From Flaccisagitta enflata (taxonomy: Eukaryota > Chaetognatha > Sagittoidea > Aphragmophora): a stretch of 64,000 bases of DNA. Shown in pieces: positions 1-10,851 of the stretch. Location of the stretch: the NCBI GenBank assembly GCA_965153355.1, contig OZ231127.1, forward strand, positions 13,392,001 to 13,456,000, in the 5' to 3' direction. The notes under the pieces are model-generated. The model had not been told where the DNA came from. It was given only the letters and a program-made list of their open reading frames with translations, and made no database searches. The position numbers were made by a program, and so were the translations under genes. Each line of letters begins with the position of its first letter. Position 1 is the first letter of the stretch.

Positions 1-174
<174 letters not shown>

Positions 175-583
175 GGCAAACAGACTGACAAATGTATCCA
201 TTTCTTTAGTTTCGGTCATTCTTTCTCATATCAAGCTCATTCAAGCAGTTTTGGTGTCACTCGAGTCAGTTATATTGATCGGTGTCATCGATCCCTACGT
301 CATGGTCATCATCAGTCCTTTCGTTTTTCTCATTGCCTTTTTTCGTACTTTTTATCGCAATTTCAACAAAAAGGAAAAAAAAGTGAACAAAGAGCGAAAA
401 AAGGAACTCGAACGAAATTCAGTATTGGGAGATCGTTACGGCAGTTCTGAAACTTTCTCTCATGATGTCAAATCAAATTCTGGTAGACGTGAATGTGTTC
501 ATTGTCACATTACTATTATAAAGAACCTTCAAATCCACACTAGAGAACCGAGGATTGCGCGAACATCCCCCACCCCTACCCCT

Positions 584-1351
584 CTAGTGCTCAGTGTAAG
601 CTACCTTCGCGTTGGTTTCAATTTCCCATAAGTGATTAACTATTGTTAACTTAAAAAAAAAACTGCGCCAGTAGTCTAGTAGTGTCATACTACATGAAAA
701 AATGTCAATTGATTTTTTATCGGTAATAGTGCACTGTGCACCACCACCACCATCATCACCACCACCACCATCATCACCACCACCACCACCACCACCACCA
801 CCACCATCACCACCATCATCATCACTGCCCGTACTAACGCCAAAACAATGATACTCTTCCAGATTGTCGTCATCGGAGTGATTGTCATCAGTTTTGTCAC
901 TTTGCACCTCGTCGTCACTCGTGTCTGTGTCACTCAACAGTTCTCTGTCCTCCTCCTCCTCCTCCTCCTCCTCAGCACGTTTATGAGGGTCATCACATTT
1001 CCAAAGTACATGGCCGATCTGTCGATGTCTTTCAAAGTGGTCACGTCCTTTAAATAGACACGGTTGCTTGTATAGTATCTGGTATGGACATACTGGGGAA
1101 TGGTCCTCTGCCAGTTCATAATGTGTTTGGAAGAAATTATAAACTTCAAAGGAGTTGGTGGAATATGGAAGGCGGGCGTCACAAACGGGGCATGTGATTG
1201 TTTCCATGAAGTGTGTATTAACATGCAATCGAGCAGAGTCGCGGTCCGTCACAATTGTACGTCGTTTACATAAGAGACATATCGGCCTTTTTCTGTTTGC
1301 TCTGGCTTTTTGGGTTAAATCGTCAATGACTTTTTGTCTTAATGATGGCAT
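584..1351 (-). CDS. C2H2-like zinc-finger protein with acidic and Gly-rich tail
   Basis: Single open frame of 255 codons from an ATG at 1351 to a stop at 584. Seen: finger-like Cys/His clusters in the first half. C25-x2-C28 with H43-x3-H47 is a good C2H2 spacing. C54-x2-C57 with H77 is looser. C88/C98 with H109-x4-H114 resembles a longer variant. A run of eight Glu near residue 126, an Asp/Ser-rich stretch and a Gly/Asp tract follow. These come from CTC and CCA triplet repeats on the plus strand at about 740-975. Inference: a nucleic-acid-binding, probably nuclear protein. The last 50 residues look less like real coding sequence, so a splice donor inside the frame is possible. No family name is justified. 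Confidence 0.5.
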   Translation of the reverse strand: MPSLRQKVIDDLTQKARANRKRPICLLCKRRTIVTDRDSARLHVNTHFMETITCPVCDARLPYSTNSFEVYNFFQTHYELAEDHSPVCPYQILYKQPCLFKGRDHFERHRQIGHVLWKCDDPHKRAEEEEEEEEDRELLSDTDTSDDEVQSDKTDDNHSDDDNLEEYHCFGVSTGSDDDGGDGGGGGGGGGGDDGGGGDDGGGGAQCTITDKKSIDIFSCSMTLLDYWRSFFFKLTIVNHLWEIETNAKVAYTEH

Positions 1352-1366
1352 TATGAAACTGGGCAA

Positions 1367-2844
1367 GGGAATTCTGTAAGTCAGATATAATTGTTATAGT
1401 TGTCACGATGGCAGTATAAGTCACATTCTGGTCTACTCCCGCTATTCTAATTGAAGCTAATTTTGCTACCACTAATAATCCCGATACAGTGATATTCCAG
1501 TTTTGACAAGATAGACTGTAACAGACATGTAAACTGACATTTCACAAGTTGGATGTTTCCATAGAAGGAATTCAATAAAAAACCAACTACCCCAGGAATG
1601 TATAATTCTGAAAAAAGTTCCCAGGTCTTCCAACAACTTAATCTCCAACCAGATGAGCCTTTTATACTTTGAGCAATTGCGTCTCAGGAGGTCCAACCTC
1701 TTGGGTCGTTATACGTGCAAAGCAACACGTACAAGTTTTGTTATCTAATAGTTATACTCCAGGGTACAAACCAACGGACACCGGAACAACTGTTTCCTCT
1801 GACACTGATTTACTCTGAACATGTGGTATCAATTGATTTACCAAACATAACAGAAAAACCCGCAAAGCAGTACACACAGCTTGTTCAGGATAACAGGAGA
1901 TAATCTATAAAAAAAAGAGCTCTCCGGGCTCATGCGGTCATGGTCACATGGAGAGTCTTGCAAATTTTTTCCTTTTCTTATATCGAAGTTAAGTAATGCA
2001 AATTCCGCGGACAAGCATAAACCTCCACAATTTTTATCGATTTGTTATACCTCTATTGAAGATTTAATTTCTTAACATGAATGCTACCACATCTACGTTA
2101 TTATTTAACTTGGACGACGATAATTGTTATTCATCGACTCTGTTTCAACGTTTTAAATTCCGTGGTTAACATGGGAAAAACGCGCATACTTTAAAGTTGA
2201 TATCGAAAAAAAAATAAAGATGTGCACAGGTGCAATGTTGCACTTGAATGTATAAAAATGGTATATTCATCAAAGCCACAAAAAGACCAACTGGACAATA
2301 TGATCCCCAAAAAACAGCAAAAGAACATAACTCCACCCATTATGGACAAGCAAACAGATAGGACGGCCGTTTCTCATTAAAAAGTTTTTCCTTGTGTGAA
2401 GCTTTTCACCAATTTGTGAAAGGATCCTTTAGCAAATGATGATGTACTAAGAATGTTTTATAAAAAAACGATAGATGCCAAATTGCTATCAACAAGTAAA
2501 GGAAATTTAAAAGTTCCTAAATTGCTCAATGTACTAAAGATAAAAAGTTATAGCCGGGTCGATCATAAACACTAACTCAGGGAAGAAACCATTTTAATCT
2601 ATAAGCAAGGCCATTGGATAAAAAAAAAAAATTGGTTCATTAACCAAAACGTAACAAAAATGTAAACGAAACAAATGCAGACTTACACAACGCCGCATCC
2701 GGAGCGAGACTTTAATCTTGTTTCTGTGTTCTGCTTTCACTTCTTTAAAAACTCTACAGAAACAGACGTTTCCCTTATATTAATCTTGCAACAAACATTA
2801 CGGCAAATATGATATGTCAACAAAAAAATTTCCAACATGCTAAC
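1367..2844. other. Anonymous AT-rich stretch
   Basis: No convincing coding exon, RNA gene or repeat seen. Short open frames on both strands lack domain features or codon bias. It could be UTR or intron for the flanking minus-strand candidates. Confidence 0.4.
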
Positions 2845-2965
2845 CTTTCAACTCGTCTTTGAATACCAGGGTCGCTGATAGAATACTAGCTGAGATGATG
2901 GCTAATTCCAACTCAGTCAGCTCGACCACGATCCTCCTTCCAGGCAAGTTGATCACAATTCTCAT
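2845..2965 (-). CDS. Possible exon, nuclear-receptor-LBD-like helix
   Basis: On the minus strand an ATG at 2965 opens 40 codons that end in phase 1 at a GTTAGC donor (AAAG|GTTAGC, exon end 2845). The peptide contains VELTELELAIISASIL, a pattern resembling the L-x-E-x-E-hydrophobic-A-hydrophobic segment around helix 8 of nuclear-receptor ligand-binding domains. The ATG follows ACCAAG, so it may be either a start codon or the first codon after a splice acceptor. No partner exon was found downstream. The family assignment rests on one short segment and is weak. That it is an exon at all is an inference from codon texture and the donor. Confidence 0.3.
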
Positions 2966-3120
2966 CTTGGTTTTTATGTGTATGCATTAGAACGTTAAAA
3001 GAAAAATGTTTTTTTTCTAGCTAAACCCTGGCAATGAACACAATTTCTGCATAATCATCACAATAAAGGGAAACGTCCGATAAAATAAGGAAAAAGAATG
3101 ACAAATCAACAGGCCTGTTA

Positions 3121-3412
3121 TAGTTGCATATTCCCCCCCCCCCCGGCAGGGGGGGAATAAAATCAAAGGATTTGGAAATGGGGAAGAAAATCAAAGGGTA
3201 GAAAAACCAAAAACAGGAAAATATAGAAGATATTACACTTTTGGCAGTACTAAAATGTAATATTTAATCACCACAATACTATTTCATACTATTTAAACCA
3301 AAATATTACTATATAGAAAGTATATGGGGAAGAAAATCAAATGTAGTTTGACCCCGTGGGGAAGAAAATCAAAGGACCAGGGGGGGGAAAGAAATCAAAG
3401 GTCGTGCAACTA
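3121..3412. mobile_element. TA-flanked MITE, TAGTTGCA termini
   Basis: 292 bp with inverted ends TAGTTGCA/TGCAACTA, flanked on both sides by TA. The interior repeats the motif GGGGAAGAAAATCAAA several times and carries C/G homopolymers just inside the ends. A diverged relative with the same internal motif lies at about 29466-29731. No coding capacity, so a non-autonomous DNA transposon is the likely reading. Confidence 0.55.
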
Positions 3413-3444
3413 TATACACCCCTGCAAATCAAATCTTGGGTGCA

Positions 3445-3591
3445 ATGGACGACGTAAAGGCAACTGGAACGGTTTGGCCCTGGCGATTCGATAACGCCGA
3501 CGCCGACGAAGGTGCGACCAGCGACGACTTTGCAAACACGGACGTTGCTGCCAAAACAAGTCTTTGGGACCCCACGGAGCCCACTTCATAG
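3445..3591 (+). CDS. Possible acidic C-terminal coding segment, 48 aa
   Basis: A GC-richer island in AT-rich DNA reads as 48 codons with coding-like composition (many Asp/Ala/Thr, two Trp-containing motifs VWPWR and SLWDP) ending in TAG at 3589-3591. The frame is open upstream through 3415, where it meets the MITE end, so this could be the end of a terminal exon rather than a whole gene. No acceptor could be fixed and no family is recognised. Confidence 0.2.
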   Translation: MDDVKATGTVWPWRFDNADADEGATSDDFANTDVAAKTSLWDPTEPTS

Positions 3592-4099
3592 GAACATTTG
3601 CGGGGCAGTTACTCGACTGAATCAGTGAGAAAAAAGTTGACTGTTTTTTTTTTACAAGGTAATAAAGTGCAAGAATATCTTGAAAAATGTTTAATTGATG
3701 ATTACTATCCTCTGGTATTACGCAGAAAGTGTCTATAGAGCAAGCATCTCTCCTTTGAGCAATAAAAATCCACTCAGTTTTGGGGTGGTAAGCATATGTT
3801 CGATAACAAATGCTTTCAAGCATTCAAAAAGGCCCATACTCGGCTATACTCATGGGGTCCGACAGTTTTGATCATGCTGATTCCAAATCTGGTTTCATAT
3901 TTTCACTGAAATTATCCTGAGTGACACTAACGCTACAACAAGGCACCCTTCTTTACAAAGAACTAAAAAAAAACACATCATGGAAGTTGCGCGTAAAAAT
4001 GATGTAAACGGTTTGTTGTTTGTGATCATTCGTGTTCGTCACACATTTTTTTGTCCCCGACGGAATACCATTCCGACCCGGACTATAATTGAAGGTGGG

Positions 4100-4129
4100 T
4101 GAGTGTTGTTGTCGTTGTTGTTGTTGTCC

Positions 4130-4196
<67 letters not shown>

Positions 4197-4205
4197 CGTT
4201 GTCCA
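4100..4205. repeat. (GTT)n microsatellite
   Basis: About 35 GTT triplets with a few GTC interruptions. Any open frame through it is poly-Val, not a gene. Confidence 0.97.
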
Positions 4206-4890
4206 CACTTTTAAAAATGGGCTAACTCTTGAACGCCTTGACCGATTTGCTTCATATTTGGAGGGAAGTTGTACTAAGGTAGGCCGCTCTACAGCCTATG
4301 CATATATTAGGATCAGATCACCCCAACCAGCCTACCAGTCTAAAAGTGAAAAATGTGCATAACTTTGGCATTTTTCAACTGATTTGGTTGAAACTTGGTA
4401 TGTAGTCTCTAGATGGAAGGATTCAACATATGTATTTGATTGGTAAAGATTTTAGCATGATAACTGGCGAAACCAGCCTACCACCCAACTAGCTTACCAG
4501 CCTAAAAGTGAAAAATGTGCATAACTTTGACATTTTTCAACCAATTTGGTTGAAACTTGGAATAGTCTCTAAATGGAAGGACTCAACATATGTTTGCAAT
4601 TAATAGAGATTTGGGCATGCTAACCAGCCAAACCAGCCTACCACCCACCCAGCCCACAGGCTTAAAAGTGGAAAATGTGTATGATTTAGGCATTTTCCAA
4701 CCAATTTGGTGGAAACTTGGTATGTAATATTAAAATAGAAGAACTCAACATATGATTGTGATTCATAAGATTTTCATAAGATTTTAGCATGCTAGACTGC
4801 CAAACTTGCCTACCACCTAACTAGCCTACCCCCTAAAAGTGAAAAATTGGCATAACTTTGGTGATTTTTAACTGATTTGGTTGAAACATT
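4206..4890. repeat. Tandem repeat, four ~165-bp units
   Basis: The phrase CTAAAAGTGAAAAATGTGC recurs, with variation, near 4339, 4501, 4661 and 4832. Each copy is followed by a 'cattttt..aac.gatttggttgaaac' segment and ends in 'accagcctaccaccca'. Units are about 160-170 bp and diverged. The region before 4330 is a more divergent unit. Confidence 0.85.
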
Positions 4891-4895
4891 CTAGA

Positions 4896-5298
4896 CTGTC
4901 AACGCCATTTGACAATGCCATTTGAAAACATCGTTTGACAACACGGTTGACAACGCCGTTTTACAACGCCGTTGACAACGCCGTTGACAACGCCGTTGAC
5001 AACGCCGTTTGACAACGCCATCTGACAGCGCCGTTTGACAACGCTGTCTGACAACGCCGTTTGACAACGCTGTTTGACAATGCTGTTTGACAACGCCGTT
5101 TGACAACGCCATATGACAACGCCGTTGGACAACGCTGTTTAACAATGCCATTTAACAACGCCATTTGACAATGCCATTTGACAATGTCGTTTGACAATGC
5201 CGTTTGACAATGCCGTTTGACAATGCTTTTCAAAAACGCCGTTTGACAACGCCCTTCAACAACACCATTTGACAACGCCATTTGACAACGCTGTTTGA
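4896..5298. repeat. 13-bp minisatellite
   Basis: About 31 imperfect copies of TTTGACAACGCCG, with a 12-bp variant at 4966-5010. Three overlapping minus-strand open frames are by-products of the 13-bp period. Confidence 0.95.
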
Positions 5299-5415
5299 CC
5301 CCAGTCACAGACCCATACTCTTTTTAGTTATTTTTTAGAAATTATTGCTGATATTCATACATGCAAGAATTTGTCTAATTTTCACATAGTCGTTTGGTGG
5401 AGTAAGCGCGGTGTG

Positions 5416-6031
5416 CACTGTGCTTTCAATCAAAATCTGAGTGAAAAATCATATAACAGTGGGTTTCTCCGCATTTTTGTGTAGTGTTGGGGTGTGATAA
5501 CATGTAACTAGCTTAAACAAAATCATTCACCGAGCGCTTTTTAAGTAATCTTCAAAATGGAAAAAATTCAGACCCATTTTCAATGAAGATTCTCCTGAGT
5601 TGTATTGACTTAGTTTTTGACTCCATATTGTTAATCTATGCAAAATTCCCTTTCATTTGATAGGTCGCACTCTATACTTTTGCAAAGAATTAAAATTTTC
5701 ATTTTTTGAGTCACCGTTACAAAAAAGTAACGGTGGCTCAAAAAATGAAAACTTTATTTTGAAATTAAACCATATAGTGTGACCTATCAAATGAAAGGGA
5801 ATTTTGCATAGATTAACAATATGAAGTCAAAAAATAGGTCAATACAACTCAGTAGAATCTTCATTGAAAATGGGTTTAATTTTTTTCCATTTTGAAGATT
5901 ACTAAAAAAGCGCTCGGTGAATGATTTTATTTTGGCTAGTTACATGTTATCACACCCCAACCCTACACAACAATGCTGAGAAACCCACTGTTATATGATT
6001 TTTCACTCAGATTTTGATTGAACGCACAGTG
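5416..6031. mobile_element. 616-bp foldback element
   Basis: Near-perfect inverted repeat with two arms of about 300 bp. The centre at 5723 is marked by CACCGTTAC-aaaaaa-GTAACGGTG, and outer ends carry CACTGTGC/GCACAGTG. Arms differ by scattered point changes and small indels. No coding frame. Probably a non-autonomous foldback transposon, though an inverted duplication cannot be excluded because no target duplication was identified. Confidence 0.8.
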
Positions 6032-6059
6032 TGTGACAGAGGTAACCAGAGAGTTGCGT

Positions 6060-6182
6060 TTTAGAGGCTGCTGTGTGATTGTCCATGCGTGTGAGTGTGT
6101 TTGGGGTGGGCGAGAGCGTGAATAGGGTTGTATGCCCCTGCCCACCCTTCCGCAACAATATTGTGACCCTGCGTCACTTGTT
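6060..6182 (+). repeat. Dispersed repeat family, subtype C fragment
   Basis: Matches the 3' half of the copy at 61062-61302: 'gtgtgtttggggtggg', then 'gcccctgcccaccc', 'ccgcaacaatattgtgacc' and 'gcgtcacttgttt'. The 5' hairpin end is missing; the foldback element lies just upstream. Confidence 0.7.
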
Positions 6183-6188
6183 TTATTG

Positions 6189-6190
<2 letters not shown>

Positions 6191-6254
<64 letters not shown>

Positions 6255-6267
6255 AAGAAAGAGAGAT

Positions 6268-6322
<55 letters not shown>
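6191..6322. repeat. (GA)n and (GACA)n microsatellite
   Basis: GA run to about 6270, then GACA repeats. Confidence 0.97.
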
Positions 6323-6324
6323 AA

Positions 6325-6777
6325 GAAAAGAGAGGGGGATGCCAATAAGACAACAAGCGTTCACTTGCCCCACATCCCTCAACGTTGCCACATTGCTTTA
6401 AAAATCACCATCACCTTCGCTGTTTTGAGGATGATTATAGGATCATCATTCTTGACCATTGTGGTGATATACGGCTTAAGTGAGTCTTTGTGGTGAAGTA
6501 TTAGGTGGGTGATGTGAAATGCTTGTTTTGGACAGATACACAGCATGTTCCAAGTCAAATCTTCATCGCCAAATGGATTTCAATTGGTTAGAAAGTTGAA
6601 TCCAAACTAGTGACAGACTCGCGAAAACGGCGCCAAATTCAATATAGCGCGAAATAAGTTTGAAATACAGTTAAAGTATGCAATATGGGGTATCAATCAA
6701 AAGCCCTTGATATTCTGCATCAATTAATACCAATAATTGTGATTTTGGAGAAAAAATTTTTTTTTCATCATACTTTC
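6325..6777. other. 3' flank of the AT-hook gene
   Basis: No gene seen. This is immediately downstream of the minus-strand stop at 6778 and should hold its 3' UTR. No AATAAA close to the stop was identified. Confidence 0.4.
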
Positions 6778-7142
6778 CTACACTTCACCACACGACATGT
6801 ATTCCCTCATGTATTGCGTTTCGAGTTGCTTTTTGGTCAACTTTTTTTGCTTGTCTTTATTGGGCGTTTTTACAGTTTGCTGCGACGCCACATCGCCAGG
6901 ACTCTGAGGGTGTTTCGGTGGTCGGCCTCGGCCTCGGCCGGGTTGAACCCTTGTTGGCGCGGACGCCGTCGTTTTCCTCCTCTTGCCGACTGCAGTGGAC
7001 GATTTGCGATTATCGGCTGTGGCGTACATGTTGACATCCGACGCTGACGTATCCTCTTCTTCATCGTCCATCTCACTGGAGTTACGAGAACGCGACGGTG
7101 TCGACTGTCCCGCATCATCACTGTCGTTGATATTGGATGTCC
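6778..7142 (-). CDS. AT-hook protein, exon 5 (terminal)
   Basis: Acceptor TTTTTCCCAG|GGACATCC at 7143/7142 joins exon 4 in phase 1, and the stop is at 6778. The exon encodes residues 365-485: an acidic Ser/Asp/Glu stretch (MDDEEEDTSASD), a basic patch GKRRK, then the AT-hook core PGRGRGRPPK at about 432-441, and a Lys/Gln-rich end KDKQKKLTKKQLETQYMREY. AT-hooks bind the minor groove of AT-rich DNA, so a nuclear chromatin role is inferred. This exon has the most recognisable feature of the protein. Confidence 0.8.
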
Positions 7143-7212
7143 CTGGGAAAAAGAAATTATGCAATGGGAGAATCAGCAAGCGACAGGTTGCCGTTTGGTT
7201 GGTGTAATATAA

Positions 7213-9695
7213 AAATAACGTTCCGGCCGGATCTAACAATTATAATCAGGTGTACGTTGATGTTGTGCGTCAGTACAAAAAAATCTTAAGATTTAACTAT
7301 TATAATATTTTATATATTATGTTATATTATATGTTATATATTATTAAATTATATTATATTATATATTATATATTATATATATGGTTTCACTCAGGCCTAA
7401 GAAAAACTTCGCCGGGGATCTAAAAATATATTGTGCTCGAGCCTTGTTTTTCGCGAGTGTTTATATTCAGACTTGGTCTATGCGTGTATCATTATACTTC
7501 AGGAAACCCTGTCTCTAAAATTTGTTTGCAGTTTTACGCGGGAAAAAATGAACATTTCGCGTCTGTTTAGGGCCATATACTTTAAAAAAAATTTATAACA
7601 TTCCGGCCGGATCTAACAATTATAATCAGGTGTACGTTGATGTTGTGCGTCAGTAAAAAAAAATCTTAAGATTTAACTATTTAACTATTATAATATTATA
7701 TATATTATGTTATATTATATATTATATATTATTAAATTATATTATATTATATATTATATATATGGTTTCACTCAGGCCTAAGAAAAACTTCGCCGGGGAT
7801 CTAAAAATATATTGTGCTCGAGCCTTGTTTTTCACGAGTGTTTATATTCAGACTTGGTCTATGCGTGTATCATTATACTTTAGGTTATTTTCACGGGCAG
7901 GCTCCTAGCACTAATTTTTGTCATGATCGTTTCATTTTGGAAAGGATATAGTCAAGAATGTGATAAAAATGTTTCAATATCTTCTTTGAACATGAGGGTT
8001 AGATGTTCTGAGGGGATTTAGCAAGAAAAAAAATGATTTTGATACATGTTTCCTTAAACTTCACTAGTTTTCGAATATGTCTCAAACCCTAATACTCATG
8101 TAACAAATGTGTTACAGACGCTTTTTTGATCAAAAAAGTCATTCTAATCCCTTATTAGTCTATATCATTCATATTAACTTACATCATGAACCATTTGTCT
8201 CTCTTTTGGAACCACAAGTGTGGCTATAAGTTAACAATGTTTTTCTTGTTTCCCTTCTGAAAAAGAGAAGGGAATAATGACCAAAATTGCCATAAATACG
8301 ACAGTCCGTCAAATATGGCTCAATTTACAATTATAAATGAAAAAAAAAAACACTGTGTACACCCCCTTTTGATCACCACAAAGCAAGGTAACCGACAAGT
8401 ACTAAAAAGTGACCTTTGTACAATCTCCACCAATTTTAAATGAAACAATTGAGTTTCGGACATTTCAAATTATTGAACATTTCTATTTGTCCCAGCTCTG
8501 TCCACCTTAACTTTTGTTTTTCCCATTAAGCCCCGTGACTCTTGCTGTGAAGATTATCCCTCCTAATCATAACAAAAGAGGGGGGCACTGAATTAAAACC
8601 ATAAATGATCACCTATTTCCGATTTTGGAAGTTAAAAGAGGGAAAAATTGAGTTTCGGACATTTCAAATTATTGAACATTTTGCTCAAAAAAATGAAAAA
8701 TTGACTAAATGCGCTGCAAATCAACTTGGATCGATTTTATTGATTAAAAAGTCATCAAACAGCACATAGTAGATTGCCAAAGGTGATCTACGGTGGGTAA
8801 ACAAGATTTTGTGAAAAATGTCAATTTCTGCAAAAAAGGCTAAAAGCTATGCAATAGATAGTGAGAATGCGGAATAAAAATGAGGGCCCATTAAGATGGG
8901 CTGATGATGAATTTTGACCCCCTGGACACACTATTAATCAAATCTGAAAGAAAAAAATGATTATAATCATGTTTGAAATTGTGATTTTTCTGGCTGCAGC
9001 TAGGAGTCTGTTAGAAGAAATAACCTTTAGGAAACCCTGTCTCTAAAATTTGTTTGCAGTTTTACGCGGGAAAAAATGAACATTTTGCGTCTGTTTAGGG
9101 CCATATACTTGAAAAAAATTAAAAACATTCCGGCCGGATCTAACAATTATAATCAGGTGTACGTTGATGTTGTGCGTCAGTACAAAAAAATCTTAAGATT
9201 TAACTATTATAATATTTTATATATTATGTTATATTATATGTTATATATTATTAAATTATATTATATTATATATTATATATTATATATATGGTTTCACTCA
9301 GGCCTAAGAAAAACTTCGCCGGGGATCTAAAAATATATTGTGCTCGAGCCTTGTTTTTCGCGAGTGTTTATATTCAGACTTGGTCTATGCGTGTATCATT
9401 ATACTTCAGGAAACCCTGTCTCTAAAATTTGTTTGCAGTTTTACGCGGGAAAAAATGAACATTTCGCGTCTGTTTAGGGCCATATACTTTAAAAAAATCT
9501 TAAACATTCCGGCAGGATCTAACAATTATAATCAGGTGTACGTTGCTGTTGTGCGGCGCTTAAAAAAACTTGTAAGATCTAACTATTCTAATTACCGTTA
9601 CTATAGTTTTATTCAGGCCTATATATTTTACTCTAGCATTTTTTTAGCGATTGTTTGTATTCAGGCTTGGTGTATGTGTGTATTGTGTAACAATA
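7213..9695. repeat. 380-bp tandem array (four units) in intron 4
   Basis: TTCCGGCCGGATCTAAC marks unit starts at 7221, 7601, 9128 and (as TTCCGGCAGG) 9507. Spacing is 380, 380 (after subtracting the 1143-bp insertion and its duplicated site) and 379. Each unit has an AT-only block of TATATTA repeats, then 'ggtttcactcaggcctaag', and 'ttttacgcgggaaaaaatg'. The fourth unit is diverged and shorter. A still more diverged relative of the unit end lies near 13140-13262. Confidence 0.92.
7883..9025. mobile_element. 1143-bp non-autonomous transposon in the 380-bp array
   Basis: Ends are inverted: GGTTATTTTC...GCTCCTAG on the left and CTAGGAG...AATAACC on the right. TTTA lies on both sides (7879-7882 and 9026-9029). 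Removing the element and one TTTA restores exactly the 380-bp period of the host array and its sequence TTYAGGAAACCC. The target duplication is therefore 4 bp (TTTA) or 3 bp (TTA) plus a chance T. Inside, GAGTTTCGGACATTTCAAAT occurs twice (about 8452 and 8650). No coding frame. Superfamily not determined. Confidence 0.88.
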
Positions 9696-9732
9696 TATGA
9701 AACAAACACAAACAGGGTAAATATTTACATAC

Positions 9733-10431
9733 CTAGACCGATGGTTTCGGAAGAAGCTCGCCTTACAGGCGTACTTGGACCCGGCGAATCCCTCATGGAC
9801 ATTAACGCCTGCGCAGCCTGCGCCTGCGCTGTGGGTAACGCGTTCGCTTCCGTTGACGCAAGTGGAGGTATCGGCAGCGAATGAGAGGTACCCGGAGGAG
9901 AAGTAGGCATAAAATTCTGCTCGCCGCCGCACACCGATTCAACCAGAGGTATCTCTGGAGGGTCTTGAGAATGCAGATGTTGATGATCTTGGGAAACGAC
10001 CCGTAGAGGAGACTGCTGGACGATGTCGGGACTAGCGACCGAAGATGTATTATTTACCACAAGTGGTAGGCCCCCAACTGACACAGGATTGAGTGGCAAA
10101 TGTCCCTCCTCGACGGCGGCAAGTTCAACATTGTCGACTCTAAGTTGCGGCGATAATTTTACATGATGTGAAGTAGTTGCATCGATGTCTTGGGATTCAT
10201 CTAAGTCGTGGCCTTCAATGTCGTCTGTAGGGGTGGTGGATTTCGGTCTGGTGGAGTCCGAAGAACGCAATGAGTTAATGGACGTGGTCGTTATAATCGA
10301 GGAAGAATTTGATTCGTCCCCCTGGGAGATGCTGTTCTCGCGAGCATTCGTGGCGGCAACCGGAAAATTAGCGGCGATGTTCTGGAGAACCCTGTTGACA
10401 AAGCGATCCCTCGTGCGAATAATTCGTCTTT
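9733..10431 (-). CDS. AT-hook protein, exon 4
   Basis: Acceptor TTTTACAG|AAAGACG (exon start 10431) and donor CTAG|GTATGT (exon end 9733), phase 1 at both sides, 699 nt. It encodes residues 132-364. A basic start (RRIIRTRDRFVNRVLQNIA) is followed by a long low-complexity, probably disordered region rich in Ser, Pro, Asp, Gln and Ala, including PSPGPSTPVRR-like and TAQAQAAQALMSM segments. No catalytic domain is visible. It is the largest exon and has clearly higher GC content than the surrounding introns. Confidence 0.8.
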
Positions 10432-10649
10432 CTGTAAAACGACAAGGGAAAATAAGAGAAAAAAGTAACTTTGTTATTTTTCTACGAAACCAGTTAACAT
10501 ATCAGCTTCCAAAGCTGCAAATGATCTACAATTTAGATAAAGTGACTTACCTAGTGGCTATTGTTTTGATATGTAAAAAGTTGATAAAAGGTGATCGTCA
10601 CGAAAATAGGATCCAAAACATCCACATTGAAACGAAACCCCAAACTCAC

Positions 10650-10851
10650 CTAAGCAAACAAAGCCGCGTCGAAAAGGAGGTTCGGCAGTGATGGTTCCAT
10701 CGTCGAGTTGATAGATGGGGATGTGAGGACCAACTTTTAACGCGAGCTGCTTCTTGTAGACACTTTGAGGATTATCCGTGGGGACATTCGAGAATCCGAA
10801 GGTTGAATTATCCGTGATCAAATACGCTTGCACGTGCTCGAACCAAATTTT
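10650..10851 (-). CDS. AT-hook protein, exon 3
   Basis: Acceptor TTTTTTAG|AAAATTTGG at 10851 (phase 0) and donor TTAG|GTGAGT at 10650 (phase 1), 202 nt. It encodes residues 65-131, starting KIWFEHVQAYLIT and ending RRGFVCL. It has the mixed hydrophobic/charged composition of a folded domain continuing from exon 2. I do not recognise the family. Confidence 0.8.

Noticed and set aside
4891-5308. Three overlapping Cys/Arg-rich minus-strand frames
   Set aside because: A 13-bp minisatellite gives repeated VVKRRCQTALS in all frames.
6685-7207. Plus-strand frames over the AT-hook exon
   Set aside because: Shadows of the minus-strand exon, which carries the AT-hook and consistent splice sites.
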